Shown: positions 23,638 through 34,298 of the stretch, one piece after another
Layout: every line of letters begins with the position of its first letter
Position numbering within the stretch: position 1 is the first letter of the stretch
Notes under the pieces: generated by a model
The model's input: only the letters and a program-made list of their open reading frames with translations
What the model was told of the DNA's origin: nothing
Databases searched by the model: none
From: an uncultured Clostridia bacterium
GTDB lineage: Bacteria > Bacillota > Clostridia > Christensenellales > Borkfalkiaceae
Reading direction: 5' to 3'
Length of the DNA: 64,000 bases
NCBI GenBank assembly: GCA_947630325.1
Contig: CANRHB010000007.1
Coordinates: 1 to 64,000, forward strand
Program-made: the position numbers and the translations under genes

Positions 23638-24731
23638 AAGCAAGCGCCATCCGCTATGAAAACGTTGCAGTCTCCACCCGCATCCGCTTAGCGCGGAACT
23701 TTGCGGACTATCCCTTTCCCCGCCGTCTCGGCAAGGCTTCGGCGCGGGAGATCGTCGGCATCGTCTCCGCGGCCCTTCGGGAGGTGGACGCCTTCGAACT
23801 CCACTATATGGACAGCATTCCCTCCCGCCTTGCAAGGGTGTACATCGAGCGCTACCAGATCAGCCGCGACCTCTGGAAGAACCGCGACATCTCCGCCGTG
23901 CTCTTTTTGAAGAGGGACGGCGGGAGCAGAACCTTCGAAAAGGAACTTTCGGACATTCTTACCGAAAACGTCTCCGTCATGATCAACGAAGAGGACCACA
24001 TCCGTGAACAGTACTTCGTGCGCGGATTCGACTTAAAGAGGGGATACGAACGGCTCTCCGGCATCGACGAGAGCATCGCCGAGACCATTCCCTTCGCCTG
24101 CGATGAGGAACTCGGCTATCTTACCGCCTGCCCCACCAACGTCGGCACGGGCTTGCGCGCCTCCGTCATGCTCTTCCTGCCCGCCCTTGCCCGAAGGGAC
24201 AGGATGCGGGAGATCACCGCCAAATTAAAGCGAAAGGGACTTACCGTGCGCGGCATGTTCGGAGAGGGGAGCGGCGCGGAGGGGGACCTCTACCAGATCA
24301 GCAACGAGATCACCTTGGGCGCGCGCGACACGGACATCCTCGCCATCGTGGAAAGAGAGGTGAACGACCTCGTGGAGGAGGAGATCGTGGAGCGGGACAT
24401 GTTGCAGGAGGAGGGGGGCGCCGCGCTCATAGACCGCATCCTGCGCTCTTACGGCATTCTGACGAACTGCGCGCAGATCGACGAGCACGAATTTTTGGAG
24501 CGGCTTTCGGACGTCAAACTCGGCGTTGCGCTCGGGATGCTCGGGGGAGAGATGAGCGATCTCGACACTCTGCTCGTCTCCACCCGTCCCGCCAACCTCA
24601 TGGAGCTGGCGGGCGAGACGCTCACCGAGGAGGGACAGGACATTTTCCGCGCGCGGTATGCGGGCAGAACGCTCCGCCGTCTCTGTATGCTCGACGAAGA
24701 GATGCGCGAGAATTTATTCGCTGAGGAGTAA
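23634..24731 (+). CDS. mcsB: McsB, protein arginine kinase
   Basis: 365 aa phosphagen-kinase-fold enzyme that marks proteins with phospho-arginine for ClpC-ClpP. STRIRLARN, the GYLTACPTNVGTGLRAS loop with the family Cys, and the C-terminal arginine-binding region (DDLLVSTRP-like, here DTLLVSTRPANL) are visible. The start is GTG 23634 with AAGGAGG 7 nt upstream and a GTGA overlap with mcsA. Confidence 0.93.
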   Translation: MKASAIRYENVAVSTRIRLARNFADYPFPRRLGKASAREIVGIVSAALREVDAFELHYMDSIPSRLARVYIERYQISRDLWKNRDISAVLFLKRDGGSRTFEKELSDILTENVSVMINEEDHIREQYFVRGFDLKRGYERLSGIDESIAETIPFACDEELGYLTACPTNVGTGLRASVMLFLPALARRDRMREITAKLKRKGLTVRGMFGEGSGAEGDLYQISNEITLGARDTDILAIVEREVNDLVEEEIVERDMLQEEGGAALIDRILRSYGILTNCAQIDEHEFLERLSDVKLGVALGMLGGEMSDLDTLLVSTRPANLMELAGETLTEEGQDIFRARYAGRTLRRLCMLDEEMRENLFAEE

Positions 24732-24737
24732 AAAAAT

Positions 24738-27236
<2,499 letters not shown>

Positions 27237-27282
27237 AAAAGTTTATAAAAGCGGAAAAAATTGATAAATAGATTGATAAAAT

Positions 27283-27325
27283 CGTCGCGCCCGAGCAAAA
27301 TTGCTCCGGCGCGACGCCTGTTTTT
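27283..27325 (+). terminator. Terminator of the clpC operon
   Basis: CGTCGCGCC (27283-27291)/GGCGCGACG (27308-27316) with an inner GAGCA/TGCTC extension, then CCTGTTTTTA. Confidence 0.8.
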
Positions 27326-27354
27326 ATGTCATTTCGCCCCGCCGTCCTAAAATT

Positions 27355-27441
27355 GTCATTTCGAGCGGAGCCGCAGGCGAAGTCGAGAAATCTCGCCTTA
27401 TTATAATGCGGTAGAGATGTCTCCACTTCGGTCGACATGAC
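27355..27441. repeat. Family A palindromic repeat, copy 1
   Basis: Ends GTCATTTCGAGCG and GGTCGACATGAC; inside, GAGAAATCTC and GAGATGTCTCC arms surround the core GCCTTATTATAATGCGG, which carries a TATAAT. Part of the 459-bp gap between clpC and the PAP2 gene, which otherwise holds the clpC terminator and a family B copy. Confidence 0.75.
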
Positions 27442-27470
27442 ATTTTGGGAAATGGCGGTTCGTATTCCCC

Positions 27471-27692
27471 TTGCTGTCCCTTTTAGGTGGAGCATTGCAT
27501 TCTGCCAACAGTTGATAACTGTTGGCGCAATGCGACAGGAGTGAGCGCATCAGAGGCGCGAACGGTGACCGAATGCGGGATTCCACCCGCATGAGACAGT
27601 ACCCGAGCGAAGCGAGGGGGAAAGGGTTTTTAATAGGCTTTCGGAAAACCCCTCAGTCGCGCGGGGCGCGACAGCTCCCCTACAGGGGCGCC
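27471..27692. repeat. Family B repeat, copy 4, interrupted by a small palindromic insert
   Basis: The block TTGCTGTCCCTTTTAGG is separated from ACCCGAGCGAAGCGAGGGGG by about 110 bp absent from the other copies. The insert contains a strong hairpin: outer GCATTGC/GCAATGC (27492/27527) and inner GCCAACAGTT-GAT-AACTGTTGGC (27504-27526). The element then continues normally to CAGCTCCCCTACAGGGGCGCC and runs into half of a family A core. Confidence 0.75.
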
Positions 27693-27695
27693 TTA

Positions 27696-28691
27696 TTATA
27701 ATGCGGTAGAGCTTTCTATTTCGCCCTCTTTCTTCCCCAACCGCTTCTCGATCGCTTTGAATGCAAGCGGGTAGAGGAACACGAGCAGGAAGAGTTCGAA
27801 GAAGGTGAACAGGAAACTTACCCACGAACTTGCGGTGACGTTTGCGATTGCGCCCGTCACGGAGGGCATGAGGATCTGCTCGTACAATAACAGAATGAGA
27901 ATGCCGAACACACAGCGCGTCACCTTTACCGATGGGGAGACTTCGGTGGAGAAATCGACAAATTTCTTCTCGAGGAACCAAGCAACGGTCACGCCGAGGA
28001 ATCTGCCCACATCCTTAAAGCCGTCCTTCATCATCTTTTTGGGATCGACGAGGAGCGTCGCCGCGCCCGAGAGCTCCGTATAGTCCATCGGATAAGTTTT
28101 GAGGTTGATGTATAAGAGGAATGCCGCCGAAAGGAGTGCGCCGACCGCGGGCACGAGCCAATCCCACTTGGGGTGATTTTCGAGCAGCCGCCACAAAAAC
28201 GCCCCGCCGATGACGACGAGAATGCCGAGGAGCGCGCCCACGCATACGTCCTGCGGCGTGTGGACGCCGATATAGTTGCGGGAGAACATCGTAAGCACGA
28301 TGAGAACCGCCATCAGAATGCAGAAAGCGCGGTGTTTGCGGTAGCGTTCGATCAATGTCCCATAGTTGGAGGCGGCGGTCACGCTGTGCCCGCTCGGGAA
28401 GGAATAGCCCGAGGCGCTCTCGAGCGGCTTGATCTCCTCGCAACGCACCCACGGGCGGTAGACGCAGAAAGTAAGTTTTAGAAACTGCATCAAAAAGCGG
28501 GAGATGCCGAGGTTGAGGAACATCGCCCTGCCGCTCCGCTTATCCACCGCCCAAAACAGCACGCAGGCGATCATCCAGATGAACACGCCGTAAGAAATCT
28601 CGCTCAAAAAGAGAAAGAAATCGTTGAACGCGCCGTTTACGGCTTCGCGGAAGTCTTGCAGGTAGAGAAGATATTTGAGATCGAATGACAT
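27696..28691 (-). CDS. PAP2-family membrane phosphatase
   Basis: 331 aa with about eight transmembrane helices. The acid-phosphatase signature appears as K-x6-RP (KLTFCVYRPW), SGYSFPSGHSVTA and SRNYIGVHTPQDV, all catalytic residues kept. Likely a lipid phosphatase (undecaprenyl or phosphatidate type). The last residues (ESSTAL) and the stop come from family A repeat sequence, so the C-terminus has been rewritten by the repeat. It follows ung on the minus strand with 55 bp between. Confidence 0.88.
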   Translation of the reverse strand: MSFDLKYLLYLQDFREAVNGAFNDFFLFLSEISYGVFIWMIACVLFWAVDKRSGRAMFLNLGISRFLMQFLKLTFCVYRPWVRCEEIKPLESASGYSFPSGHSVTAASNYGTLIERYRKHRAFCILMAVLIVLTMFSRNYIGVHTPQDVCVGALLGILVVIGGAFLWRLLENHPKWDWLVPAVGALLSAAFLLYINLKTYPMDYTELSGAATLLVDPKKMMKDGFKDVGRFLGVTVAWFLEKKFVDFSTEVSPSVKVTRCVFGILILLLYEQILMPSVTGAIANVTASSWVSFLFTFFELFLLVFLYPLAFKAIEKRLGKKEGEIESSTAL

Positions 28692-28746
28692 AAACCCTCC
28701 TGAAACGTTTTTCGTCGGTTTTTTTGCGGACGGGCCGCAAGGTTTT

Positions 28747-29415
28747 TTAATCGTTCAAGTTCCAATCGACGGGGGCGATCCCGTGCGCGATGAGATAATC
28801 GTTCGTTTTCGAGTAGTGCCTGCACCCGAAGAACCCACTATACGCCGAGAGGGGAGAGGGGTGGGCGCACTCCAAAATCAAATGCTTGTTTCGGTCAATG
28901 AGGGGGACTTTGCGCCTTGCGTTCCCGCCCCAAAGGAGAAAGACGAGGTGTTCCTTTTGTTTGCTCAACAGTTCGATCACGCTGTCCGTGAACCAGCTCC
29001 ACCCGCAATTTGCGTGGGAATTCGCCTGATGTTCCCGCACCGAGAGGGAGGTGTTGAGAAGGAGCACGCCCTCTTTCGCCCATTTGGTCAAATTGCCCGA
29101 GCGCGGCGGGTCGAACCCTAAGTCGTCTTTGAGTTCTTTGAGCATGTTTTCGAGCGACGGCGGCTTTTTCACTCCGTCCTGCACCGAAAAACACAGCCCG
29201 TGCGCCTGATTCGGCTTGTGGTAGGGGTCCTGCCCGAGGAGCACCACCTTCACGTTCGCATAGGGCGTATAGCGGAAGCAGTTGTAGAGGTCGTACATGT
29301 CGGGATAGACGATGTAGTGGGAGTATTCGTACTTCAAAAACTCCCGTATTTTCAAATAGCGGCCGTCCGCAAAGAGGGGAGCGAGAATTTCGTTCCAATC
29401 GCCTAAATCTATCAT
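28747..29415 (-). CDS. ung: Uracil-DNA glycosylase, family 1
   Basis: 222 aa. VVLLGQDPYHKPNQAHGL holds the catalytic Asp, and HPSPLSAYSGFFGC is the DNA-intercalating loop with the catalytic His. Removes uracil from DNA. GGAGAAC precedes the minus-strand ATG. A hairpin TTGCGG/CCGCAA lies between it and the PAP2 gene. Upstream is the palindromic element 29454-29574. Confidence 0.95.
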   Translation of the reverse strand: MIDLGDWNEILAPLFADGRYLKIREFLKYEYSHYIVYPDMYDLYNCFRYTPYANVKVVLLGQDPYHKPNQAHGLCFSVQDGVKKPPSLENMLKELKDDLGFDPPRSGNLTKWAKEGVLLLNTSLSVREHQANSHANCGWSWFTDSVIELLSKQKEHLVFLLWGGNARRKVPLIDRNKHLILECAHPSPLSAYSGFFGCRHYSKTNDYLIAHGIAPVDWNLND

Positions 29416-29453
29416 ATGTTCTCCAAAATCAAGTGTTCTCCAAATTTCAAGCT

Positions 29454-29574
29454 AACCGCATATCCGCGGCGCGATGCTTTGTCGGACTTGCGTTTTCCTC
29501 GGGTCATGTACGTCTTAAGTACACTCCCCTTCGGAAAGCCGCGTCCTTCTCGCCTCGCTTGCGCCTATGCGGTT
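29454..29574. repeat. 121-bp palindromic element between luxS and ung
   Basis: Outer arms AACCGCATA (29454-29462)/TATGCGGTT (29566-29574) are extended by GGCGC/GCGCC, with an inner hairpin TGTAC (29507)/GTACA (29519). It is unlike families A and B. It lies 3 bp after the luxS stop and could form its transcript end, but there is no T run. Confidence 0.6.
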
Positions 29575-29577
29575 GTG

Positions 29578-30009
29578 TTAATCTATATTGTTTAGTATTG
29601 TCAAATACTTTTTTAGTTCTTCCTTTGCGCCGAAAAGATCGTGCGCGAGGTAGTTCCCGCACTCCTCCCGCTTTGCGCCCGGCACTTCTTCAAGGGCGAG
29701 GGCAACGGGAATGCACTCTTTGAGGAGGGCAAGGACTTCTTCATAGTTCAAATTTACGGTAAGGAGATAGAACCCCGTTCTGCACCCCATGGGGCCGAAG
29801 TAGACGATGTTCTCCTTTTCGCGGCTGTTGCGCAGGACGGTCGCCATCATGTGCTCGACGGAGTGGAGTGCGTCGGGGGCGAGAAAGTCCCCCGCATTCG
29901 GCTTTTTGAAGCGGAGGTCGAAGGTCGTCACCCCATTTGCGGGCGGGAACATGTGCAACCCCGGTTGCAACACGTCGTGATTTTTTTGAAAAGATGCGAT
30001 TTTTTCCAT
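29578..30009 (-). CDS. luxS: S-ribosylhomocysteine lyase (LuxS)
   Basis: 143 aa, slightly shorter than the usual 150-160. The metal site HSVEHM (H-x3-H), Cys in GPMGCRTGFY and the N-terminal MEKIASFQKNHDVLQPGL block are present. Splits S-ribosylhomocysteine into homocysteine and the AI-2 precursor. AAAGGAAC precedes the chosen ATG; longer frames run into repeat DNA. Works after Pfs, encoded upstream on the same strand. Confidence 0.93.
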   Translation of the reverse strand: MEKIASFQKNHDVLQPGLHMFPPANGVTTFDLRFKKPNAGDFLAPDALHSVEHMMATVLRNSREKENIVYFGPMGCRTGFYLLTVNLNYEEVLALLKECIPVALALEEVPGAKREECGNYLAHDLFGAKEELKKYLTILNNID

Positions 30010-30027
30010 ATGTTTTGTTCCTTTGGA

Positions 30028-30248
30028 ATGCCACCCCCCACCCGTCACCTGCGGCGCCTCCCTCCCCCAACGAGTTGGGGTAGGGCTAAGGCATACCCCT
30101 TTTTAAGGGGGAGGCTTCCGCTAAGCGGGTGGTGGGGGGTTTCTTGCTGTCCCTGAAAGGGAAAGTGGCGAGCGCAGCGAACCGAAAGGGTTCACTAAAA
30201 CCCCTCAGTCGCGCAAGCGCGCCAGCTCCCCTATGAGGGGCGCCAAGT
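30028..30248. repeat. Family B repeat, copy 5 (between pfs and luxS)
   Basis: Contains CCTCCCCCAACGAGTTGGGG, GGGGGAGGCTTCCGCTAAGC, TTGCTGTCCCTGAAAGGGAA, AAAACCCCTCAGTCGCGCAA and CAGCTCCCCTATGAGGGGCG in the same order as the 16.2-kb copies. Confidence 0.8.
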
Positions 30249-30254
30249 AATACC

Positions 30255-30911
30255 TTACTCCAACCCTTCAAAAATTTCTTTGAGGCGGGTTTTTAAGTTG
30301 CGCAGGGCGAGGGCGCAGTTCTTTCGGAATTGCTCGGTCGTCGAGCCCAAGCCGTATACGTCCGAGATCGCCTTCACGCTTACAAAGGGCACGCCCGCAT
30401 ACTTACAAACTTGTGCGATCGCGCCCGCCTCCATTTCGCGGATGTCGCACCCGAGCGAGAGAAGAAGCGCGTGGTCGGTCGGCGAATCGTTGAACCTGTC
30501 CCCCGTGCCCACAGTGCGGCGGCGGTAGGGGAGGGGCGGACAGAAGAGGGGCAGAAAGTTCTCCGTCTCGCCGTCGAGGGTGCCCACGGGGAACCCGTTG
30601 ATCTGTTCGAGATCGACGTCGTATTGCACCGCCTTGTCGATGAGGTACAACTCGCCGACTTCGGTCGTTTCGGGGTTCAAGCCTCCCGCCGCGCCGAAGT
30701 TCAAAAGAACGTCCGCGCCCGTTTGAATGGCGGCGCACGCCCCCGCCGCGGCATTCACTTTCCCCGGGCCGCAAGTGACGAGAACGACCTCCTTCCCGAA
30801 CGCCTTCCCGATGTGCACCGTCTTTCCGTACATGGTACGGATATTTTCCACTTCCATGAAGTCGAGCAGGAGCTCCGCCTCTCTGTCCATGGCGATCACA
30901 CAACCGATCAT
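30255..30911 (-). CDS. mtnN: 5'-methylthioadenosine/S-adenosylhomocysteine nucleosidase (Pfs)
   Basis: 218 aa, normal length is about 230. MIGCVIAMDREAELL, FGAAGGLNP, MEMEAGAIAQV (here REMEAGAIAQV, purine/ribose site) and the catalytic Asp in SVKAISDVYG are visible. Releases adenine from SAH or MTA, producing the LuxS substrate. AGAGGTGA lies before the minus-strand ATG 30911. A longer frame upstream crosses the promoter and is rejected. Confidence 0.93.
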   Translation of the reverse strand: MIGCVIAMDREAELLLDFMEVENIRTMYGKTVHIGKAFGKEVVLVTCGPGKVNAAAGACAAIQTGADVLLNFGAAGGLNPETTEVGELYLIDKAVQYDVDLEQINGFPVGTLDGETENFLPLFCPPLPYRRRTVGTGDRFNDSPTDHALLLSLGCDIREMEAGAIAQVCKYAGVPFVSVKAISDVYGLGSTTEQFRKNCALALRNLKTRLKEIFEGLE

Positions 30912-30930
30912 AAATTCACCTCTTTTTTCT

Positions 30931-30959
30931 ATTATAACAAGTTTTTTTGAGAAAGGCAA
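30931..30959 (-). promoter_or_regulatory. SigA-type promoter of pfs(-luxS)
   Basis: On the minus strand TTGCCT (30959-30954), 17-bp spacer, TATAAT (30936-30931). Confidence 0.65.
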
Positions 30960-31014
30960 GCGGAGGAATACTTCTTTTTGACAATGGCAATAACCGCCCC
31001 AAAAGGAGGAACGT

Positions 31015-32265
31015 ATGAATCCGTTTGAAGTAAAGCCGCAAAAAGCGGACAAGATTTTCACAGGCTGGAATAAGGTGCTCGTAAAGCCCTATGACAAGAA
31101 CACCGTGGACCCCTACACAAGGCTGAGGGTCATTTTGATGAACGGCACCGAATTCGAGAGCGTGCGATGCGGCCATGCCTTTCACCGCATGTGTGCAAAC
31201 AACGATGTGCGCCGCCGCCTTGCCTACATGCGCAGGGGAGAACAGATCCAGCAAAAGCGCATCGCAAGTCTCAAACCCGCCGACGAGACCATTTTGGAGC
31301 ACACCATCGGCTATGAACAGCTCGCGGTCGACCTTACCGCCGCGCTCGCCATCACAGAGAAGAACAGTTACGTCAAAAAGCAACTCGATTTCGCTCTCTT
31401 GGAGGACTTCGACCACCTCTACCGCTATGCCGACCTCATGGAACTCGAAAAGGGAGGGGACCCCGCAAAGCTCGTCGGCAGCTACACCGAGATCATGCCC
31501 GGGCGGCCGACCGTTGCGGAGTACCGCCACCCCTATGACGACGTGGACTTCTATATCAACTGCTACCTCAACGACCTCAAGACGAAACTCAACATCAACA
31601 TCATCACAGCGGCCGAACAGCAGACGATGAACTTCTATATGAACGTGGGCGACCTGTATGCTTCCAACCTCGGCAGAAAGCTGTATAACGAAATCGCCAT
31701 GATCGAGGAACAGCACGTCACGGGGTACGGCGCCCTCAAGGACCCCTGCATGACCCCCTTTGAAAACCTGCTCATGAACGAGTACACCGAGTGCTACCTC
31801 TACTACTCCTGCTATGAGGACGAGAAGGACGAGCGCATCAAGGGCATCTGGGAGATGCACTTCGAGGAGGAAGTCGCCCACCTCCACGAGGCCGCCGATC
31901 TTCTCAAAACGTATGAGGGAAAGGTTTGGCAACAGGTATTGCCCGAGGGAGGGGAGTTCCCCGAACTTTTGAAGTTCCGCCCGCAGAAGGAGTACGTGCG
32001 CGAAATTTTGAAGAGCGTGCGCCTGACGGGGGTGGAGGAGGGCTGGGAAGAACTCGACAAGGTGCCCGATTCCTTCCGCTTCTTCTCGTACAACGCCCGC
32101 ATCCACGGCGGAAAGCCCGAAACGCACGGCACACACCTTTGCGTCGAAAAGTTCATCGGCGAAAAGGGGCAGGATTGGCGTCTGCAAAATAAGGAGCACC
32201 CGATAAGAGCGCTTGCGGACAGAAAAAAGGACAACCTCGACGTCGGGAGAGTAAAGGGAAAATAA
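31015..32265 (+). CDS. Large ferritin-like protein with two helical bundles
   Basis: 416 aa, cytoplasmic, no signal. The second half has a full diiron pattern: AAEQQTMNFYMN (near 200), EIAMIEEQHVTGYG (near 230), NEYTECYLYYS (near 258) and HFEEEVAHLHEAADLL (near 285), that is E...E-x2-H...E...E-x2-H. The first half repeats the idea more weakly (ETILEHTIGYEQLAVDL, FALLEDFDHLYRYADLME), suggesting a tandem duplication. AAAAGGAGGA sits before the ATG; a strong terminator follows. Possibly an oxidoreductase or iron/oxygen-handling protein like rubrerythrin; the reaction is unknown. Confidence 0.75.
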   Translation: MNPFEVKPQKADKIFTGWNKVLVKPYDKNTVDPYTRLRVILMNGTEFESVRCGHAFHRMCANNDVRRRLAYMRRGEQIQQKRIASLKPADETILEHTIGYEQLAVDLTAALAITEKNSYVKKQLDFALLEDFDHLYRYADLMELEKGGDPAKLVGSYTEIMPGRPTVAEYRHPYDDVDFYINCYLNDLKTKLNINIITAAEQQTMNFYMNVGDLYASNLGRKLYNEIAMIEEQHVTGYGALKDPCMTPFENLLMNEYTECYLYYSCYEDEKDERIKGIWEMHFEEEVAHLHEAADLLKTYEGKVWQQVLPEGGEFPELLKFRPQKEYVREILKSVRLTGVEEGWEELDKVPDSFRFFSYNARIHGGKPETHGTHLCVEKFIGEKGQDWRLQNKEHPIRALADRKKDNLDVGRVKGK

Positions 32266-32291
32266 GCGCGGTTTTGAAGAATTGATAAACG

Positions 32292-32336
32292 CCGCCGCGC
32301 CGCGAAATATTTCGCGGCGCGGCGGTAAATTTTTTC
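32292..32336 (+). terminator. Terminator of the ferritin-like gene
   Basis: Perfect 34-bp palindrome (32292-32325; arms CCGCCGCGCCGCGAAAT) followed by AAATTTTTTC. Confidence 0.9.
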
Positions 32337-32371
32337 ATCTTTTTTCCTTCTATGAAAGTTGAGTGAAAGAG

Positions 32372-32400
32372 TTGAAATTTTTTTTGATCCGTGCTATACT
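32372..32400 (+). promoter_or_regulatory. SigA-type promoter of the LRR lipoprotein
   Basis: TTGAAA (32372-32377), 17-bp spacer, TATACT (32395-32400); leader about 42 nt. Confidence 0.7.
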
Positions 32401-32448
32401 GTAGTCCACGGAACTACCGAAATATCATACCCCAATACGGAGGATAAG

Positions 32449-34203
32449 ATGAAAAAGATCATTTCTATAGCGATCGCGGCGGTGATGTGCGCGGGTCTTG
32501 CGCTCGGCGCAGGGTGCAGTCACAGCCACGAATTCGGCGATTGGCAGACATTGGTTCCCGCGACCTGTACGACGGAGGGTTCGGAGCGGAGAGATTGCAA
32601 GGAGTGCGAGGAGTACCAGATCCGCGAACTTCCCATGACCGACCACACCCTCTCCGCCGTTTACTCCGCGGACGGGAGCAAGCATTGGAAGGAGTGCTCC
32701 GTCTGCCACCAGCATATCGACGAGGGCAACCATTCCTTTACGGGCTCCTATTGCTCCGTCTGCAAATACGACCGCAACGGCACGGGCGTTCTGCAATACA
32801 CCTTGAACCAGGACGGCAAGTCGTTCTCCGTCTCGGGCGTACAGGGAAGCGCGCCCGAACAGGTGACGGTGCCCAACCTCTATGTCGGGCTCCCCGTTAC
32901 CTGCATCAAAGAGGGGGCGTTCACCGAACAGCGGGCAATGAAGGGCATCACGCTCCCCGACCAGCTTACCACCATCGAGAACGACGCATTCAACGGTTGC
33001 ACGGTCCTGCAAACGTTGCATATTCCCGCCTCCGTCAAGGAGATCGGGCAGAACGCCATTGAGGGGTGCACCGCCCTTGCGTCCGTCACCGTGGAGAGCG
33101 GCAACAGCTTTTACACCGCACAGGACGGCGTCCTTTACGACGCGCCGCAGACGAAGATCCTCTTCATCCCCGCCGCCAAGACGGGCACCTTCGAGATCCC
33201 CGAAAAGGTCACCAAAGTAGACGGCGGCCTGTTCACGGGGTGCGGGCTCGAAAAAGTCGTCGTCGGGCCGCAAGTGACGGAGATCGCCATCCGCGCCTTC
33301 TCGGGGTGCAGATCGCTCAAGGAATTCGAAGTGCAGGGCGCAGATACCGTCATCGGCAAGGGCGCGCTTGCGGGTTGCACATCGCTCAACAAGTTGATCC
33401 TCGCAAACACCTGGCAAACAGGCCTTCTCGATCCCGACCCGGGCAGACTTCCCGGCGACCGCGCCACGGGCGACAGCTACATCGGCTATATTTTCGGCGC
33501 GGAGTATTACGGCGGCACGGGCTCCAACGTCCCCGATTCCTTAAAGACGGTGGAATTCACGGGCGGCGAAAAGTTGCGCAACTATACCTTCTATCTCTGC
33601 CGCAGATTGGAGAGCGTCATTCTTCCCGCCTCCCTGCAGACGCTTGAGGACAGAGTTTTCCTCGAGTGCGACTTCCTTCGGTCGGTGACGATCGCACAAG
33701 AGAACGCGGCATATTATAGCCAAGACGGGATCGTGTACAACAAAACGAACGGCGTTCCCTCGAGTTTCAATTTTATTCCCCAGGATCTTACGGGAGAGGT
33801 GAGCGTCCCCGAAGGTGTGACGAATATCGCAAATTATGCCTTTGAAAATCGTTCCATCGAAAAGATCACCCTTCCCGCCTCCCTCGTGTACATCGGCGAC
33901 TCCGCTTTCTCCGCCTGCACCGAACTTGCCTCTGTCGTTCTGCCCGCCGAAAGCGATCTTGTCTCGTTCGGCACCTACTGCTTCTACATGTGCGAAAAAC
34001 TCAAGAGCATGACGATCCCCGCAAAGGTGACGGACATCGGCGCGAACGCGTTTATCAACTGCGGGGTGCTCGAGGTGACCTTCCAAGTGACCGAAGGCTG
34101 GACGGAAGGAGGCACGCCCGTCGAAGCGCGCGATCTCGAAGCCCCGTCGATCGCGGCAAGCCGATTGACGCGAAGCATTTCCGAATGGAAGAGAAGCGTA
34201 TAA
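32449..34203 (+). CDS. BspA-type leucine-rich-repeat (LRR_5) lipoprotein
   Basis: 584 aa. Lipoprotein signal with lipobox ALGAGC (Cys near 22). Residues 25-110 hold two small Cys-rich units (CTTEGSERRDCKECEEY; CSVCHQH...CSVCKYD). From about 140 to 560 there are BspA-like LRR_5 rungs of the form (I)-x2-xAFxxCxxLxxVxLPxxLxxI, for example IENDAFNGCTVLQTLHIPAS and IGDSAFSACTELASVVLPAE. Surface-exposed, probably binding host or polymer ligands. It has its own promoter and terminator, just before the MBG/ABC unit. Confidence 0.88.
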   Translation: MKKIISIAIAAVMCAGLALGAGCSHSHEFGDWQTLVPATCTTEGSERRDCKECEEYQIRELPMTDHTLSAVYSADGSKHWKECSVCHQHIDEGNHSFTGSYCSVCKYDRNGTGVLQYTLNQDGKSFSVSGVQGSAPEQVTVPNLYVGLPVTCIKEGAFTEQRAMKGITLPDQLTTIENDAFNGCTVLQTLHIPASVKEIGQNAIEGCTALASVTVESGNSFYTAQDGVLYDAPQTKILFIPAAKTGTFEIPEKVTKVDGGLFTGCGLEKVVVGPQVTEIAIRAFSGCRSLKEFEVQGADTVIGKGALAGCTSLNKLILANTWQTGLLDPDPGRLPGDRATGDSYIGYIFGAEYYGGTGSNVPDSLKTVEFTGGEKLRNYTFYLCRRLESVILPASLQTLEDRVFLECDFLRSVTIAQENAAYYSQDGIVYNKTNGVPSSFNFIPQDLTGEVSVPEGVTNIANYAFENRSIEKITLPASLVYIGDSAFSACTELASVVLPAESDLVSFGTYCFYMCEKLKSMTIPAKVTDIGANAFINCGVLEVTFQVTEGWTEGGTPVEARDLEAPSIAASRLTRSISEWKRSV

Positions 34204-34218
34204 AAAACCGCACTTACA

Positions 34219-34250
34219 CCCTCGCCTTTTTAAGGCGGGGGATTTTTTTT
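34219..34250 (+). terminator. Terminator of the LRR lipoprotein
   Basis: CCCTCGCC (34219-34226) pairs with GGCGGGGG (34234-34241) with one G-T pair, followed by eight Ts (34243-34250). Confidence 0.75.
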
Positions 34251-34298
34251 GCTATTTTTTCGCAAGTCAACCATAATAAGAGTATCATAGGAGAAATT

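Noticed and set aside
28692-28746. Terminator between ung and the PAP2 gene
   Set aside because: The TTGCGG/CCGCAA hairpin has its T run on the plus strand only, whereas both genes are on the minus strand.
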